64,000 nt of DNA from Klebsiella sp. RHBSTW-00484 (GCF_013705725.1 NZ_CP055481.1:4464001-4528000); one strand, 5' to 3'; positions 17,909 to 27,171 are shown, counted from the first letter of the stretch. The notes: generated by a model from the sequence alone, not told the origin. Made by a program: numbers and translations.

Positions 17909-18340
17909 TTACGGTTTAAAATCCAGAGCGGCATTTTTTAAATTTTGATATGCCCGTTCATTCGGAAATGGTGGAAACTTCGTACGTAATACAGCATCGT
18001 ACATCACCGCACAAAACTCTGAACGCTCGCCTTCTACCTTCAAACCTGTCAGCTCTGCTCGACGGTTTAAAGACATACGCAAAGTACAGACGTCACCGCG
18101 ATATTTTTCCCAATCAGGGATGTGCTCCCTAATAGCCTGTTGCAAGGCAAAAAGATAACCACTTATATTTTCGCTACTTGCATCATCAGGCGGAAGAGTC
18201 AGGGTATCCGACTGCGCAGCGCGCTGATTCATCTCCTGAATAAGCTGCGTTTGAGAGGGACTTTGTTTCTGCGCCCCCTGACAGCCGGAAAACAGCCATA
18301 CGCCAGTCACCAGGCCGAGTAGATAGGTTACTTTTTTCAT
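17909..18340 (-). CDS. Lipoprotein with a TolA domain III-like C-terminus
   Basis: 143 residues. The signal ends in a lipobox (LFSGC, cysteine at residue 20), so it should be lipid-anchored. The C-terminal 75 residues follow TolA domain III: WEKYRGDVCTLRMSLN, a pair of cysteines about 35 apart, and the ending NLKNAALDFKP, nearly identical to the end of TolA (FKNAPLDFKP). It lacks the transmembrane helix and long helical arm of real TolA. TolA-III normally contacts TolB, porins, colicins and phage pIII, so this may be a periplasmic decoy or stand-alone interaction module. Neighbouring lysozyme-inhibitor-like gene suggests envelope defence. Confidence 0.7.
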   Translation of the reverse strand: MKKVTYLLGLVTGVWLFSGCQGAQKQSPSQTQLIQEMNQRAAQSDTLTLPPDDASSENISGYLFALQQAIREHIPDWEKYRGDVCTLRMSLNRRAELTGLKVEGERSEFCAVMYDAVLRTKFPPFPNERAYQNLKNAALDFKP

Positions 18341-18390
18341 AATGTATCCTTACATAAAAGAGGCCGCTTCAAATCATCAGCGGCGAAACA

Positions 18391-19332
18391 CTATTCTCGG
18401 GTCTCCTGACGATGGAGTAAATCCTGATAAATCGTCGTTAATATCCCTCCCGGACGAAACCCTTTTTTGATCCATTGCGTCACCTGGCCGGTCGCGGCGT
18501 GCTGGGTCGCCAGCAGCATTCCCGAGTCCTGTCGCGGGTTGTGGATCTGGCGGGTCACCAGCAATTTCTTCTCCATCGCTTCATGCGCCATATAATCCGG
18601 CAGAAATCCGATCCCTTCACCGAGGATCTGGCACTGGCATTTGGTATTAAAGTCCGGCACCAGGATCGCCTCCTGACCGTGCAGCAGCCAGCCCACCTTT
18701 TTATTAATGGTGCTGGCGGTATCCTCAACCATGATATTGGGGTAAAGGCGCAGCTGGCTTTCGGAAATCGGCTCCGGCATAAACGCCAACGGATGATCCG
18801 GAGCAATAGCAAACACCCAGCGGATCGCACCGATCTCGGTGTAATCAATCCCGCCGCCGTCGAGCAAGGTATCCGGCGCGCCGATAGCGATATTCGCCTG
18901 ATTATTAATCATCGAGTCCCAGACACCGTTATAGACCTCGGTGGTCACGGTTATCTGGCAGGTAGGAAACTGCTTTTTCAACACCTGCAACAGCCGTGCC
19001 GTGTGGCGCGGCGTATAGAGCAACTGATTAATACAGATGCGCACCCGCGCTTCAATTCCCTGAGATATGGTATCGATGCTGCGCTTGATAGCGTGAAAAT
19101 CATTCAACAGGTCAGTGGCTTTGCGAAAAAGATAAAAGCCGGATTCGGTCAACTCAATGCTGCGGGTATTGCGGGTAAAAAGCACCACGTCCAGCCCCGC
19201 CTCCATCCGTTTGATGGTATAGCTGATGGCTGAGGTGGTCAGCCCCAACTCATCCGCGGCTTTACTAAAGCTGCCAAAACGTGCCGCCGTGGTAAACGCC
19301 AGCAGGTTCTCTTCAGTAAAAATGGAATTCAT
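18391..19332 (-). CDS. LysR-family regulator, AllS-like
   Basis: 313 residues. The helix-turn-helix GSFSKAADELGLTTSAISYTIKRME is at about residues 20-44. Several blocks match AllS, the activator of allantoin genes in E. coli, including the spacing YNGVWDSMI, ADHPLA, VEDTAS.TI.KKVGW and LPGQ/LHGQ...ILVPD. It sits beside an oxalurate/oxamate-type operon whose E. coli counterpart is AllS-regulated, so it probably controls the cluster from DUF1097 to the Tat amidohydrolase. Confidence 0.82.
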   Translation of the reverse strand: MNSIFTEENLLAFTTAARFGSFSKAADELGLTTSAISYTIKRMEAGLDVVLFTRNTRSIELTESGFYLFRKATDLLNDFHAIKRSIDTISQGIEARVRICINQLLYTPRHTARLLQVLKKQFPTCQITVTTEVYNGVWDSMINNQANIAIGAPDTLLDGGGIDYTEIGAIRWVFAIAPDHPLAFMPEPISESQLRLYPNIMVEDTASTINKKVGWLLHGQEAILVPDFNTKCQCQILGEGIGFLPDYMAHEAMEKKLLVTRQIHNPRQDSGMLLATQHAATGQVTQWIKKGFRPGGILTTIYQDLLHRQETRE

Positions 19333-19434
19333 GTGCTGCTCCTGCTTTTATTTACCCATACAGCTGAGGAATGTATTGGCAGTACTGATGCCAGGGCAAC
19401 CATTTTTGAATATCTTTTAAAAACTCTCGGCTTA

Positions 19435-19929
19435 TTACACGTTCTCCTTCGACGTCGCCTCGCTGAGTTTTCGCCCGCTATACTCGGAAATAAAGCCCAC
19501 GCAGTTACCCGCCAGGAACCCCAACAACGTCACCGTCCAGTTCAGTCCGGTGGCGAAAAATAGCGTCATGCCCAAGAAACCGCCGGGAATAAAAGAAGTC
19601 AGGGCAAACCGCCCCTGCCAGACGATAACCGCCGAAAACGGCACTGTGGTTATTACGCTGGCCCAGAAGCCCGAAATTCCCGTGGCTGAAGCAATCGCCC
19701 CCGCGGCCAGCGCGGCGAGATACGCCCAGATGGCCCCGGAATAGTTAACGAAGAGGCTTTTTACCCAGCCTTCTTTACCGCCGCCCGCCGCGTAAAAACT
19801 GCAAAAGGCAACAAAGCCAATGGTACCGAGTAATTCCCAACCGTGTTGCAGCCCAACGTGCGAGGAAATCAGCTGCCAGACGCCAGCGCAGATGCCAACC
19901 GTAATCCCCGTAGCGGTGAGTCCGTTCAT
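19435..19929 (-). CDS. DUF1097-family inner-membrane protein
   Basis: 164 residues with five or six hydrophobic spans and almost no long loops; GGFLGMTLFFATGLNW and LGFLAGNCVGFISEYSGR near the end fit the DUF1097 (YcdZ-like) family. AGGAG precedes the ATG. It is transcribed with the AllS-like regulator, divergent from the ankyrin/oxamate operon. A transport role for an oxamate-pathway compound is a reasonable inference, unproven. Confidence 0.72.
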   Translation of the reverse strand: MNGLTATGITVGICAGVWQLISSHVGLQHGWELLGTIGFVAFCSFYAAGGGKEGWVKSLFVNYSGAIWAYLAALAAGAIASATGISGFWASVITTVPFSAVIVWQGRFALTSFIPGGFLGMTLFFATGLNWTVTLLGFLAGNCVGFISEYSGRKLSEATSKENV

Positions 19930-20186
19930 ATCTTTCTCCTCTTAATAAAATGGCCTGATGAAGTATTTCAGCGAGGAAACTATATCGAAACAAAACCCGA
20001 TTGAGTTAAGGGACAAAGAGGGAAAGAAACAAACGTTGCACCAACGCACAGTCCGTGTCGATTATTAAATAATATTCAACAATCAACCTGATTATGGCGA
20101 ATAAAATTTAAGCGGGTTCTTTTCTCATAATTTCGTTGCTATTCTCAGACCATCAATAAACAGCCACAAAAATCAGGGGAATGATA

Positions 20187-20792
20187 ATGAGCACACCAAA
20201 TCTGCTGAATGAATATCTACTGGCTGCTGAACTGGGTAATTTACATCAATTAAAAACCTGTCTAACACAAGGTGTCGATATTAATGCCAGCAATCGCCAG
20301 GGACAAACGGCCATTACGCTGGCAAGTCTTAATCAACATTATGACTGCATCTCTGTGTTAATTTCCGCTGGAGTCGATATTAATCAGCAGGACAGGACCT
20401 GCCTCAATCCTTTTTTACTCAGTTGCCTGAATAACGATATTAAATTGCTGCAATTAATACTCCCCGCAAAGCCGGATCTGAACTGTTTAACCCGGTTTGG
20501 CGGCGTGGGCCTGACGCCTGCCTGCGAAAAAGGCCATATTGAGATCGTTAAAATACTGCTGGCCGAGACCGACATTAACGTCAACCACACCAACTTTGTT
20601 GGCTGGACGCCGCTGCTGGAAGCGATCGTTCTCAATGACGGCGGTCCGACGCAGCAGGCCATCGTTAAGCTGCTGCTGGAGCACGACGCCAGCCCGCATA
20701 TGACCGATAAATATGGTAAAACCCCGCTGGAACTGGCTCGGGAGAAAGGGTTTGAAGAGATTGCCCAGTTGCTAATTTCTGCGGGAGCATAA
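20187..20792 (+). CDS. Ankyrin-repeat protein
   Basis: 201 residues consisting of about five ankyrin repeats. Each has the helix-turn-helix-loop signature, for example GVDINASNRQGQTAITLASLNQHYDCISVLISAGVDIN and the final DKYGKTPLELAREKGFEEIAQLLISAGA. No signal peptide, so cytoplasmic. I start at the ATG at 20187, seven bases after AGGGG; the ATG at 20181 is too close to it. It is the first gene of the operon leading to the YlbF/FdrA/YlbE homologues. Ankyrin proteins bind partners; here it may scaffold or regulate the multisubunit carbamoyltransferase. Confidence 0.88.
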   Translation: MSTPNLLNEYLLAAELGNLHQLKTCLTQGVDINASNRQGQTAITLASLNQHYDCISVLISAGVDINQQDRTCLNPFLLSCLNNDIKLLQLILPAKPDLNCLTRFGGVGLTPACEKGHIEIVKILLAETDINVNHTNFVGWTPLLEAIVLNDGGPTQQAIVKLLLEHDASPHMTDKYGKTPLELAREKGFEEIAQLLISAGA

Positions 20793-20830
20793 ACAGGAGC
20801 AGCGCTATCGACACCTTCACACCACGATGT

Positions 20831-21706
20831 GTGCAAGCGCTAACTGCGGATGAGGGTTTTCTCTGTGCGCGCGGTAGCGGACGGATTGAACAGGTCTTTT
20901 CCCGGGCGGTCAATATCTGGCTCCCGACAGAGCAGCAGCTCCTGACGCTGCTTGGCGAAGGCTACGATAACGCCCCCAACAGCGGTAGGTTAGCGCTCAC
21001 ACACTTAAACACCCTGTTCCGGCCAGGTGAAACGGTCGAATTTAGTGATTCGGGCATCAGCGTTGGCAAGAATATCTGGATAAATACCGGTACCTGCCTT
21101 CGCTGGCAGACGCCTAAAACGACGCTGAATACCGCGCGATTTGGGGCTATTCCCTGGTCACGCTGGCAAGAGTTTATTCACCTGCAACTCCATGAGGATG
21201 AAACGTTATTTCTCTATCGCGGCGACAATCCTTTTTATCGGGAGCTCGCCAGAGAATTGCAAGAGCGACGGAAAAGATTACTTAACGCCATTACGCAAAA
21301 ACACAACATCACTCAGGCGGTTAGCCAGATGATTGGGTTAGGAATTGGCCTGACGCCGTCAGCGGATGATTACCTGGTAGGGCTAAGTATTATTTTATTT
21401 ATTACCGGCCACCCGGCAGAAAAATACCGGGAAGCATTTTTAACCGCACTGCAACGTGCCAAAAATAATACTACGCAGCTGAGTGCAATAACGTTAGAAG
21501 CTGCTTTACAGCAGCGTTATCGCGAAAGTATTGCCATCTTGATTAACCAGATAATTAATCAGGTGGACCATTTTTCTATTCAGACCATTGCCGAGATTAA
21601 AAATATTGGCTCAAGTTCCGGCTGCGACATGCTGTATGGCATAGCGGACGCCTGCGCGCTGAGCCAAACCTACGGAGGGAATTATGTCAGTCAAAATAGT
21701 TATTAA
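20831..21706 (+). CDS. ylbF: DUF2877 protein, YlbF/AllH-like subunit of oxamate carbamoyltransferase
   Basis: 291 residues from the GTG at 20831. The start is uncertain: AGGAG at 20795 points to an earlier non-ATG codon in the same frame. The conserved core GLGIGLTPSADDYLVGLSIILFI matches the YlbF/DUF2877 motif (G-x-G-L-T-P-S-x-D-D). The end IGSSSGCDMLYGIADAC matches the family's GHTSGADTLLG block. It overlaps fdrA by 23 bases. The E. coli trio FdrA-YlbE-YlbF (recently named AllF/AllG/AllH) splits oxalurate with phosphate to oxamate and carbamoyl phosphate. Confidence 0.83.
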   Translation: MQALTADEGFLCARGSGRIEQVFSRAVNIWLPTEQQLLTLLGEGYDNAPNSGRLALTHLNTLFRPGETVEFSDSGISVGKNIWINTGTCLRWQTPKTTLNTARFGAIPWSRWQEFIHLQLHEDETLFLYRGDNPFYRELARELQERRKRLLNAITQKHNITQAVSQMIGLGIGLTPSADDYLVGLSIILFITGHPAEKYREAFLTALQRAKNNTTQLSAITLEAALQQRYRESIAILINQIINQVDHFSIQTIAEIKNIGSSSGCDMLYGIADACALSQTYGGNYVSQNSY

Positions 21707-23231
21707 AAAGAACACGTATTTTGATTCCGTGTCGCTGATGTCGATATCGACACGCGCCAACCAACTCGACGGCGTCGAGCAGGCGTTTGTGGCGATGGCG
21801 ACCGAGATGAACAAGGGCGTGCTGAAGAATCTCGGGCTGCTGACGACAGAGCTTGATGAGGCGAAAAACGGCGACCTGATGATCGTTATCAACGGCAAAG
21901 ACAGTGCCGATAACGAGCAGACGCTGGCGGCTATTGAAGAATTATTCACTAAAAAGGCCGACAGCGGCTCGCACGAAGCGCGCTACGCCACCCTTGCCAG
22001 CGCCAAAAAGCATATACCCGAAAGCAATTTGGCGGTGATTTCGGTCAACGGCCTGTTCGCCGCCCGCGAAGCGCGTCAGGCGCTGCAAAATGACCTCAAC
22101 GTGATGCTGTTCTCCGACAACGTGTCGATTGAAGATGAGCTGGCGCTTAAGCAGTTGGCGCATGAAAAAGGGTTACTGATGATGGGCCCGGACTGCGGCA
22201 CCGCCATCATTAACGGTGCGGCGCTGTGCTTTGGCAACGCAGTGCGGCGCGGCAATATCGGCATTATTGGCGCATCCGGCACCGGCAGCCAGGAACTGAG
22301 CGTGCGCATTCACGACTTCGGCGGCGGCATCTCACAGCTGATCGGCACTGGCGGACGCGACCTGAGTGAAAAAATTGGCGGGCTGATGATGCTCGACGCC
22401 ATCGCCATGCTGGAAAACGATCCGCAAACTGAAATCATCGCGCTGGTCTCTAAACCGCCCGCCCCTGCGGTGGCACATAAAGTACTGGAACGCGCACGAA
22501 GCTGCCGTAAACCGGTGGTCGCCTGCTTCCTTGGTCGCGCTGAGCCTCCGGCGGATGAACAAGGGCTACAGTTTGCGCACGGGACCAAAGAAGCGGCGCT
22601 GAAAGCGGTTCTGCTGAGCGGCGTAAAAAAAGAATCTTTAGACCTGCACCCGATGAACGAAAAACTGATTGCCGAGGTTCGTGCGCAGCTCACGCCACAG
22701 CAAAAATATATTCGCGGTCTGTTCTGCGGCGGCACCCTGTGCGATGAAACGATGTTTGCGGTGATGGAAAAACACGCTGACGTTTACAGCAACATTCAGC
22801 CCGACCCAGCCTTCCGTCTGACTGACATTAACCGCAGCGTCAAACACACCTTCCTCGATTTCGGTGATGACGACTTCACCAACGGTAAGCCGCATCCGAT
22901 GATCGACCCGACCAACCGCATCAGCCGTCTGCTCCAGGAAGCGCGCGATCCTGAAGTCGGCGTCATCGTGATGGACTTCGTGCTCGGTTTTGGCTCGCAC
23001 GAGGATCCGGTTGGCGTGATGCTAGATGCAATCAAAGAGGCGAAAGCGATCGCCGCCGCCGAAGGGCGAGAGCTTGCGATCCTCGGCTACGTGCTGGGGA
23101 CCGATCTTGATACGCCATTGCTGGAAAAACAGCGCCAGATGTTAAGCGACGCGGGCGTCATTCTGGCCAGCAGCAGCACCAATACCGGATTGCTGGCGCG
23201 TGAATTTATCTGCAAAGGGGAGAACGCCTGA
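21684..23231 (+). CDS. fdrA: FdrA-like acyl-CoA synthetase-related subunit (AllF)
   Basis: 515 residues, the usual FdrA length. It has the succinyl-CoA-synthetase-alpha-like fold: a nucleotide/CoA-binding region VISVNGLFAAREARQAL, GPDCGTAIINGAALCFGNAVRRGNIGIIGASGTGSQE near 170-205, and GTDLDTPLLEKQRQML near the end. GGAGGG precedes the ATG. The stop shares one base with the next start (TGATG). It acts with YlbE and YlbF homologues in oxalurate phosphorolysis. Confidence 0.9.
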   Translation: MSVKIVIKKNTYFDSVSLMSISTRANQLDGVEQAFVAMATEMNKGVLKNLGLLTTELDEAKNGDLMIVINGKDSADNEQTLAAIEELFTKKADSGSHEARYATLASAKKHIPESNLAVISVNGLFAAREARQALQNDLNVMLFSDNVSIEDELALKQLAHEKGLLMMGPDCGTAIINGAALCFGNAVRRGNIGIIGASGTGSQELSVRIHDFGGGISQLIGTGGRDLSEKIGGLMMLDAIAMLENDPQTEIIALVSKPPAPAVAHKVLERARSCRKPVVACFLGRAEPPADEQGLQFAHGTKEAALKAVLLSGVKKESLDLHPMNEKLIAEVRAQLTPQQKYIRGLFCGGTLCDETMFAVMEKHADVYSNIQPDPAFRLTDINRSVKHTFLDFGDDDFTNGKPHPMIDPTNRISRLLQEARDPEVGVIVMDFVLGFGSHEDPVGVMLDAIKEAKAIAAAEGRELAILGYVLGTDLDTPLLEKQRQMLSDAGVILASSSTNTGLLAREFICKGENA

Positions 23232-24646
23232 TGAGCCAGTTATTTAACCAACCGTTGAACGTGATTAACGTCGGTATCGCCATGTTTAGCGACGATCTGA
23301 AAAAGCAGCATGTTAATGTCACCCAGCTCGACTGGACGCCGCCGGGCCAGGGCAATATGCAGATTGTTAACGCACTGGATAGCATCGCCGACTCGCCGCT
23401 GGCGGAGAAAATCGCCGCCGCCAACCAGCAGGCGCTGGAGCGTATTATTCAGTCCCACCCGGTGCTGATTGGCTTTGATCAGGCGATTAACGTCGTTCCT
23501 GGCATGACGCCGAAAACGATTCTCCACGCCGGTCCGCCGGTGAAGTGGGAAAACATGTGCGGCGCAATGAAAGGCGCGGTCACCGGGGCGCTGGTGTTTG
23601 AAGGGCTGGCGAAGGATATCGACGACGCGGCGGTACTGGCGGCTTCCGGCGAAATCACCTTCTCGCCGTGCCACGAGCATGATTGCGTGGGGTCGATGGC
23701 GGGTGTGACCTCCGCTTCGATGTTTATGCATATCGTCGAGAACAAAACCTACGGCAACATCGCTTATACCAACATGAGCGAGCAGATGGCGAAGATCCTG
23801 CGCATGGGGGCAAACGACCAGAGCGTGATCGACCGTCTGAACTGGATGCGTGACGTACAGGGCCCGATGCTGCGCGACGCGATGAAAATCATCGGCGAGA
23901 TCGACCTGCGCTTAATGCTGGCGCAGGCGCTGCATATGGGCGACGAGTGTCATAACCGCAACAACGCGGGTACCACGCTGCTGATTCAGGCGCTGACGCC
24001 GGGGATTATTCAGGCCGGTTACTCCGTTGAGCAGCAGCGCGAAGTGTTCGAGTTTGTCGCCAGCAGCGACTACTTCTCCGGCCCGACGTGGATGGCGATG
24101 TGTAAAGCGGCGATGGACGCAGCGCACGGCATCGAATACAGCACCGTGGTTACCACCATGGCGCGCAACGGCGTTGAGTTCGGCCTGCGGGTCAGCGGCC
24201 TGCCGGGGCAATGGTTTACCGGTCCGGCGCAGCAGGTGATTGGCCCAATGTTTGCCGGATATAAGCCGGAAGACTCGGGTCTGGATATTGGCGATAGCGC
24301 GATTACCGAAACCTACGGCATCGGCGGTTTTGCGATGGCGACGGCCCCGGCAATTGTGGCGCTGGTGGGCGGTACGGTGGAAGAGGCTATCGATTTCTCC
24401 CGCCAGATGCGCGAAATCACGCTGGGCGAGAACCCGAACGTCACCATCCCACTGCTCGGTTTTATGGGCGTGCCAACGGCTATCGACATCACCCGCGTCG
24501 GCAGCAGCGGCATTCTGCCGGTGATCAACACCGCTATTGCGCATAAAGATGCGGGCATCGGCATGATTGGCGCCGGGATCGTGCACCCGCCGTTCGCTTG
24601 CTTCGAGAAGGCGATTTTAAGCTGGTGCGAACGCTACAACGGATAA
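23231..24646 (+). CDS. ylbE: DUF1116 protein, YlbE/YahG-like (AllG)
   Basis: 471 residues. DUF1116 features include TPPGQGNMQIVNALD near residue 37, HAGPPVKWENMCGAMKGAV near 100, SPCHEHDCVGSMAGVTSASMFM near 145, and GDECHNRNNAGTTLL near 238. It is translationally coupled to fdrA (TGATG) and completes the three-component carbamoyltransferase. The set histidine/cysteine-rich segment (PCHEHDC) is strongly conserved in the family and may form part of the active site. Confidence 0.9.
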   Translation: MSQLFNQPLNVINVGIAMFSDDLKKQHVNVTQLDWTPPGQGNMQIVNALDSIADSPLAEKIAAANQQALERIIQSHPVLIGFDQAINVVPGMTPKTILHAGPPVKWENMCGAMKGAVTGALVFEGLAKDIDDAAVLAASGEITFSPCHEHDCVGSMAGVTSASMFMHIVENKTYGNIAYTNMSEQMAKILRMGANDQSVIDRLNWMRDVQGPMLRDAMKIIGEIDLRLMLAQALHMGDECHNRNNAGTTLLIQALTPGIIQAGYSVEQQREVFEFVASSDYFSGPTWMAMCKAAMDAAHGIEYSTVVTTMARNGVEFGLRVSGLPGQWFTGPAQQVIGPMFAGYKPEDSGLDIGDSAITETYGIGGFAMATAPAIVALVGGTVEEAIDFSRQMREITLGENPNVTIPLLGFMGVPTAIDITRVGSSGILPVINTAIAHKDAGIGMIGAGIVHPPFACFEKAILSWCERYNG

Positions 24647-24730
24647 CGGACGGTCCCCTCTCCCCTTTGGGGAGAGGGAGCAAACCCAACAACAATAATC
24701 ACATCACCTTCTGCACTGGAAACCTACACC

Positions 24731-25681
24731 ATGAAAGAACTTGTGGTCGTTGCCATTGGTGGCAACAGCATAATCAAAGACAACGCCAGCCAGTCGATTG
24801 AACATCAGGCGCAGGCGGTGAAAGCGGTCGCCAATACGGTGCTGGAGATGCTGGCGTCCGATTACAACGTGGTGCTCACCCATGGCAACGGACCGCAGGT
24901 GGGGCTGGATTTGCGCCGCGCCGAAATCGCCCATGAGCGCGAGGGTCTGCCGCTCACCCCGCTGGCCAACTGCGTCGCCGATACTCAGGGCGGGATCGGC
25001 TATCTTATTCAACAAGCGCTGAACAACCGTCTCGCCGAACGTGGCGAACAAAAAGCGGTGACGGTGGTGACGCAAGTGGAGGTGGATAAAAACGATCCTG
25101 GTTTTGCCCATCCGACCAAACCCATCGGCGCGTTCTTTAATGAAAACCAGCGTGATGAACTTCTGCTGGCCCATCCAGACTGGCGATTTGTCGAAGACTC
25201 AGGACGCGGTTACCGTCGGGTCGTGGCTTCTCCTGAGCCGCAACGCATCGTCGAGGCCGCTGCTATTAAAACCCTGACTCAACAAGGTTTTATCGTGATT
25301 GGCGCAGGCGGCGGCGGTATTCCGGTGGTGCGCGGTGAGCAGGGGGATTATCAGAGCGTCGATGCGGTGATCGACAAAGATCTCTCCACCGCCCTGCTGG
25401 CCCGAGAGATCCGCGCCGATATTCTGGTTATCACCACCGGCGTTGAAAAAGTCTGTATCCATTTTGGTCAACCCAATCAGCAGGCGCTGGGCACAACCAC
25501 CGTCAGCGAAATGACCCGCTATATGCAGGAAGGCCATTTCCCGGCGGGCAGTATGCTGCCAAAAATCGTCGCCAGCCTCGCGTTCCTGCAACACGTCGGC
25601 AAACGGGTCATCATTACCACGCCGGAACGCCTGGCCGCCGCGCTGCGCGGGGAAACTGGAACCCATATCGTGCATGACTAA
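24731..25681 (+). CDS. Carbamate kinase (ArcC/YbcF-like, catabolic)
   Basis: 316 residues, normal for carbamate kinase. Family motifs: VVAIGGNSI at the start, LTHGNGPQVG at about residues 48-57, AGGGGIPVV near 197, VDAVIDKDLSTALLA, and PAGSMLPKI near the C-terminus. It turns carbamoyl phosphate plus ADP into ATP, ammonia and CO2. Behind the YlbF/FdrA/YlbE homologues it gives the energy-yielding last step, as ybcF (allK) does in E. coli. The 84-base gap before it holds a CCCCTCTCCCC/GGGGAGAGGG hairpin. Confidence 0.93.
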   Translation: MKELVVVAIGGNSIIKDNASQSIEHQAQAVKAVANTVLEMLASDYNVVLTHGNGPQVGLDLRRAEIAHEREGLPLTPLANCVADTQGGIGYLIQQALNNRLAERGEQKAVTVVTQVEVDKNDPGFAHPTKPIGAFFNENQRDELLLAHPDWRFVEDSGRGYRRVVASPEPQRIVEAAAIKTLTQQGFIVIGAGGGGIPVVRGEQGDYQSVDAVIDKDLSTALLAREIRADILVITTGVEKVCIHFGQPNQQALGTTTVSEMTRYMQEGHFPAGSMLPKIVASLAFLQHVGKRVIITTPERLAAALRGETGTHIVHD

Positions 25682-25709
25682 GATAGGCTCTAAAACAAAA
25701 GGAAGAGAG

Positions 25710-27095
25710 ATGAATAGAGACAATAGCCGCCGGGAGTTTCTCAGCCAGAGCGGTAAGATGGTCACCGCTGCCGCCCTGTTCGGTGGGGCGGTTCCGGCCG
25801 CCTATGCCGCGAACAGCCAGACTCCGGCGAGCACCTGCGAAAATAAAAGCATCAATCGCATCGCCAACAACCACTACTATCTCGACAACGTCCTGCTGGA
25901 AAGCGGCTTTGAGTATGAGAACGGGGTTGCGGTGCACACCCGCACCGAACGGCAAACGCTGGAGATTCGCGACGGCAAAATAGCGGCGCTGCTAAGCAAT
26001 AAAAGCCACCCCGATGCTGCCCTTCCCCACTATGACGCAGGTGGTAAGCTGATGCTGCCGGCGATGCGCGATATGCATATTCACCTGGATAAAACCTTTT
26101 ACGGTGGCCCGTGGCGATCGCTGAACCGCCCGGCGGGCACCACGATTCAGGATATGATCAAGCTGGAGCAGAAGCTGCTGCCCGAGCTACAGCCTTACAC
26201 GCAAGCCCATGCCGAAAAGCTGATCGACCTGATCCAGTCTAAAGGCTCCACCATCGCCCGCAGCCACTGCAATATTGAGCCGGTATCCGGGCTGAAAAAT
26301 CTCGAAAATCTTCAGGCGGTGCTGGCGCGACGTCAGGCGGGTTTTGCGTGCGAGATCGTCGCCTTTCCACAGCACGGGCTACTGCTGTCGAAATCTGAAC
26401 CGCTGGTGCGTGAAGCGATGCAGGCCGGCGCGCACTATGTTGGTGGGCTGGATCCGACCAGCGTCGACGGCGCGATGGAGAAATCGCTCGATACCATGTT
26501 CCAGATTGCGCTCGATTACGATAAAGGCGTCGATATTCACCTGCACGAGACCAGCCCGGCGGGCATAGCGGCGGTGAATTATATGGTGGAAACCGTCGAG
26601 AAAACGCCGGAACTAAAGGGCAAGCTAACCATCAGCCACGCCTTCGCGCTGGCGATGATGAATGAGCAGCAGGTAGATGAAATCGCCACGCGTATGGCGG
26701 CGCAGCAAATCACCATTGCCTCCACCGTGCCCATCGGCACGCTGCATATGCCGCTCAAACAGCTGCGTGATAAAGGCGTCTTTGTGATGACCGGTACCGA
26801 TAGCGTTATCGATCACTGGTCGCCCTATGGCCTCGGCGACATGCTGGAAAAAGCTAACCTTTACGCCCAGCTCTATATTCGCCCCAATGAGCAGACGCTG
26901 TCGCGTTCGCTGGCCATCGCCACCGGCAACGTGCTGCCGCTCAACGATAAGGGCGAGCGCGTCTGGCCTAAGGCGCAAGATGAAGCCAGCTTCGTGCTGG
27001 TTGACGCTTCCTGTTCCGCCGAGGCGGTGGCGCGAATTTCGCCGCGTACCGCGACCTTCCATAAAGGCAATATGGTGTGGGGCAGCGTCGGATAA
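25710..27095 (+). CDS. Tat-exported amidohydrolase, cytosine deaminase (CodA)-like
   Basis: 461 residues. The N-terminus NSRREFLSQSGKMVTAAALF is a clear twin-arginine signal, with a cut after AAYAA near residue 34, so a folded metalloenzyme goes to the periplasm. Metal and catalytic residues follow CodA order: H123 and H125 (DMHIHLDKT), HLHETSP with H and E, SHAFALAM, and the aspartate in TGTDSVIDHW. I start at the ATG at 25710 with GGAAGAGAG before it; an upstream ATG within the kinase gene would bury the Tat signal. It likely hydrolyses or deaminates a cyclic ureide or pyrimidine-like ring. In this operon a cyclic precursor of oxalurate, such as parabanate, is attractive but unproven. Confidence 0.82.
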   Translation: MNRDNSRREFLSQSGKMVTAAALFGGAVPAAYAANSQTPASTCENKSINRIANNHYYLDNVLLESGFEYENGVAVHTRTERQTLEIRDGKIAALLSNKSHPDAALPHYDAGGKLMLPAMRDMHIHLDKTFYGGPWRSLNRPAGTTIQDMIKLEQKLLPELQPYTQAHAEKLIDLIQSKGSTIARSHCNIEPVSGLKNLENLQAVLARRQAGFACEIVAFPQHGLLLSKSEPLVREAMQAGAHYVGGLDPTSVDGAMEKSLDTMFQIALDYDKGVDIHLHETSPAGIAAVNYMVETVEKTPELKGKLTISHAFALAMMNEQQVDEIATRMAAQQITIASTVPIGTLHMPLKQLRDKGVFVMTGTDSVIDHWSPYGLGDMLEKANLYAQLYIRPNEQTLSRSLAIATGNVLPLNDKGERVWPKAQDEASFVLVDASCSAEAVARISPRTATFHKGNMVWGSVG

Positions 27096-27116
27096 ATGCC
27101 CCTGTAGACGCAAAAA

Positions 27117-27133
27117 CCCGGCACCAGGCCGGG
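27117..27133. terminator. GC-rich hairpin after the amidohydrolase gene
   Basis: CCCGGC (27117-27122), loop ACCAG, GCCGGG (27128-27133), 22 bases beyond the stop. The U-run on the plus strand is lacking, but an A-run precedes it, which would serve the minus strand. Confidence 0.45.
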
Positions 27134-27171
27134 GTTGAGACTGATGACAAACCCTAAAAAGAGTACGGGCG

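Noticed and set aside
20487..20913. Minus-strand open frames over the ankyrin and YlbF-like genes
   Set aside because: They are antisense shadows without ribosome-binding sites or recognisable domains; the plus-strand genes have clear family motifs.
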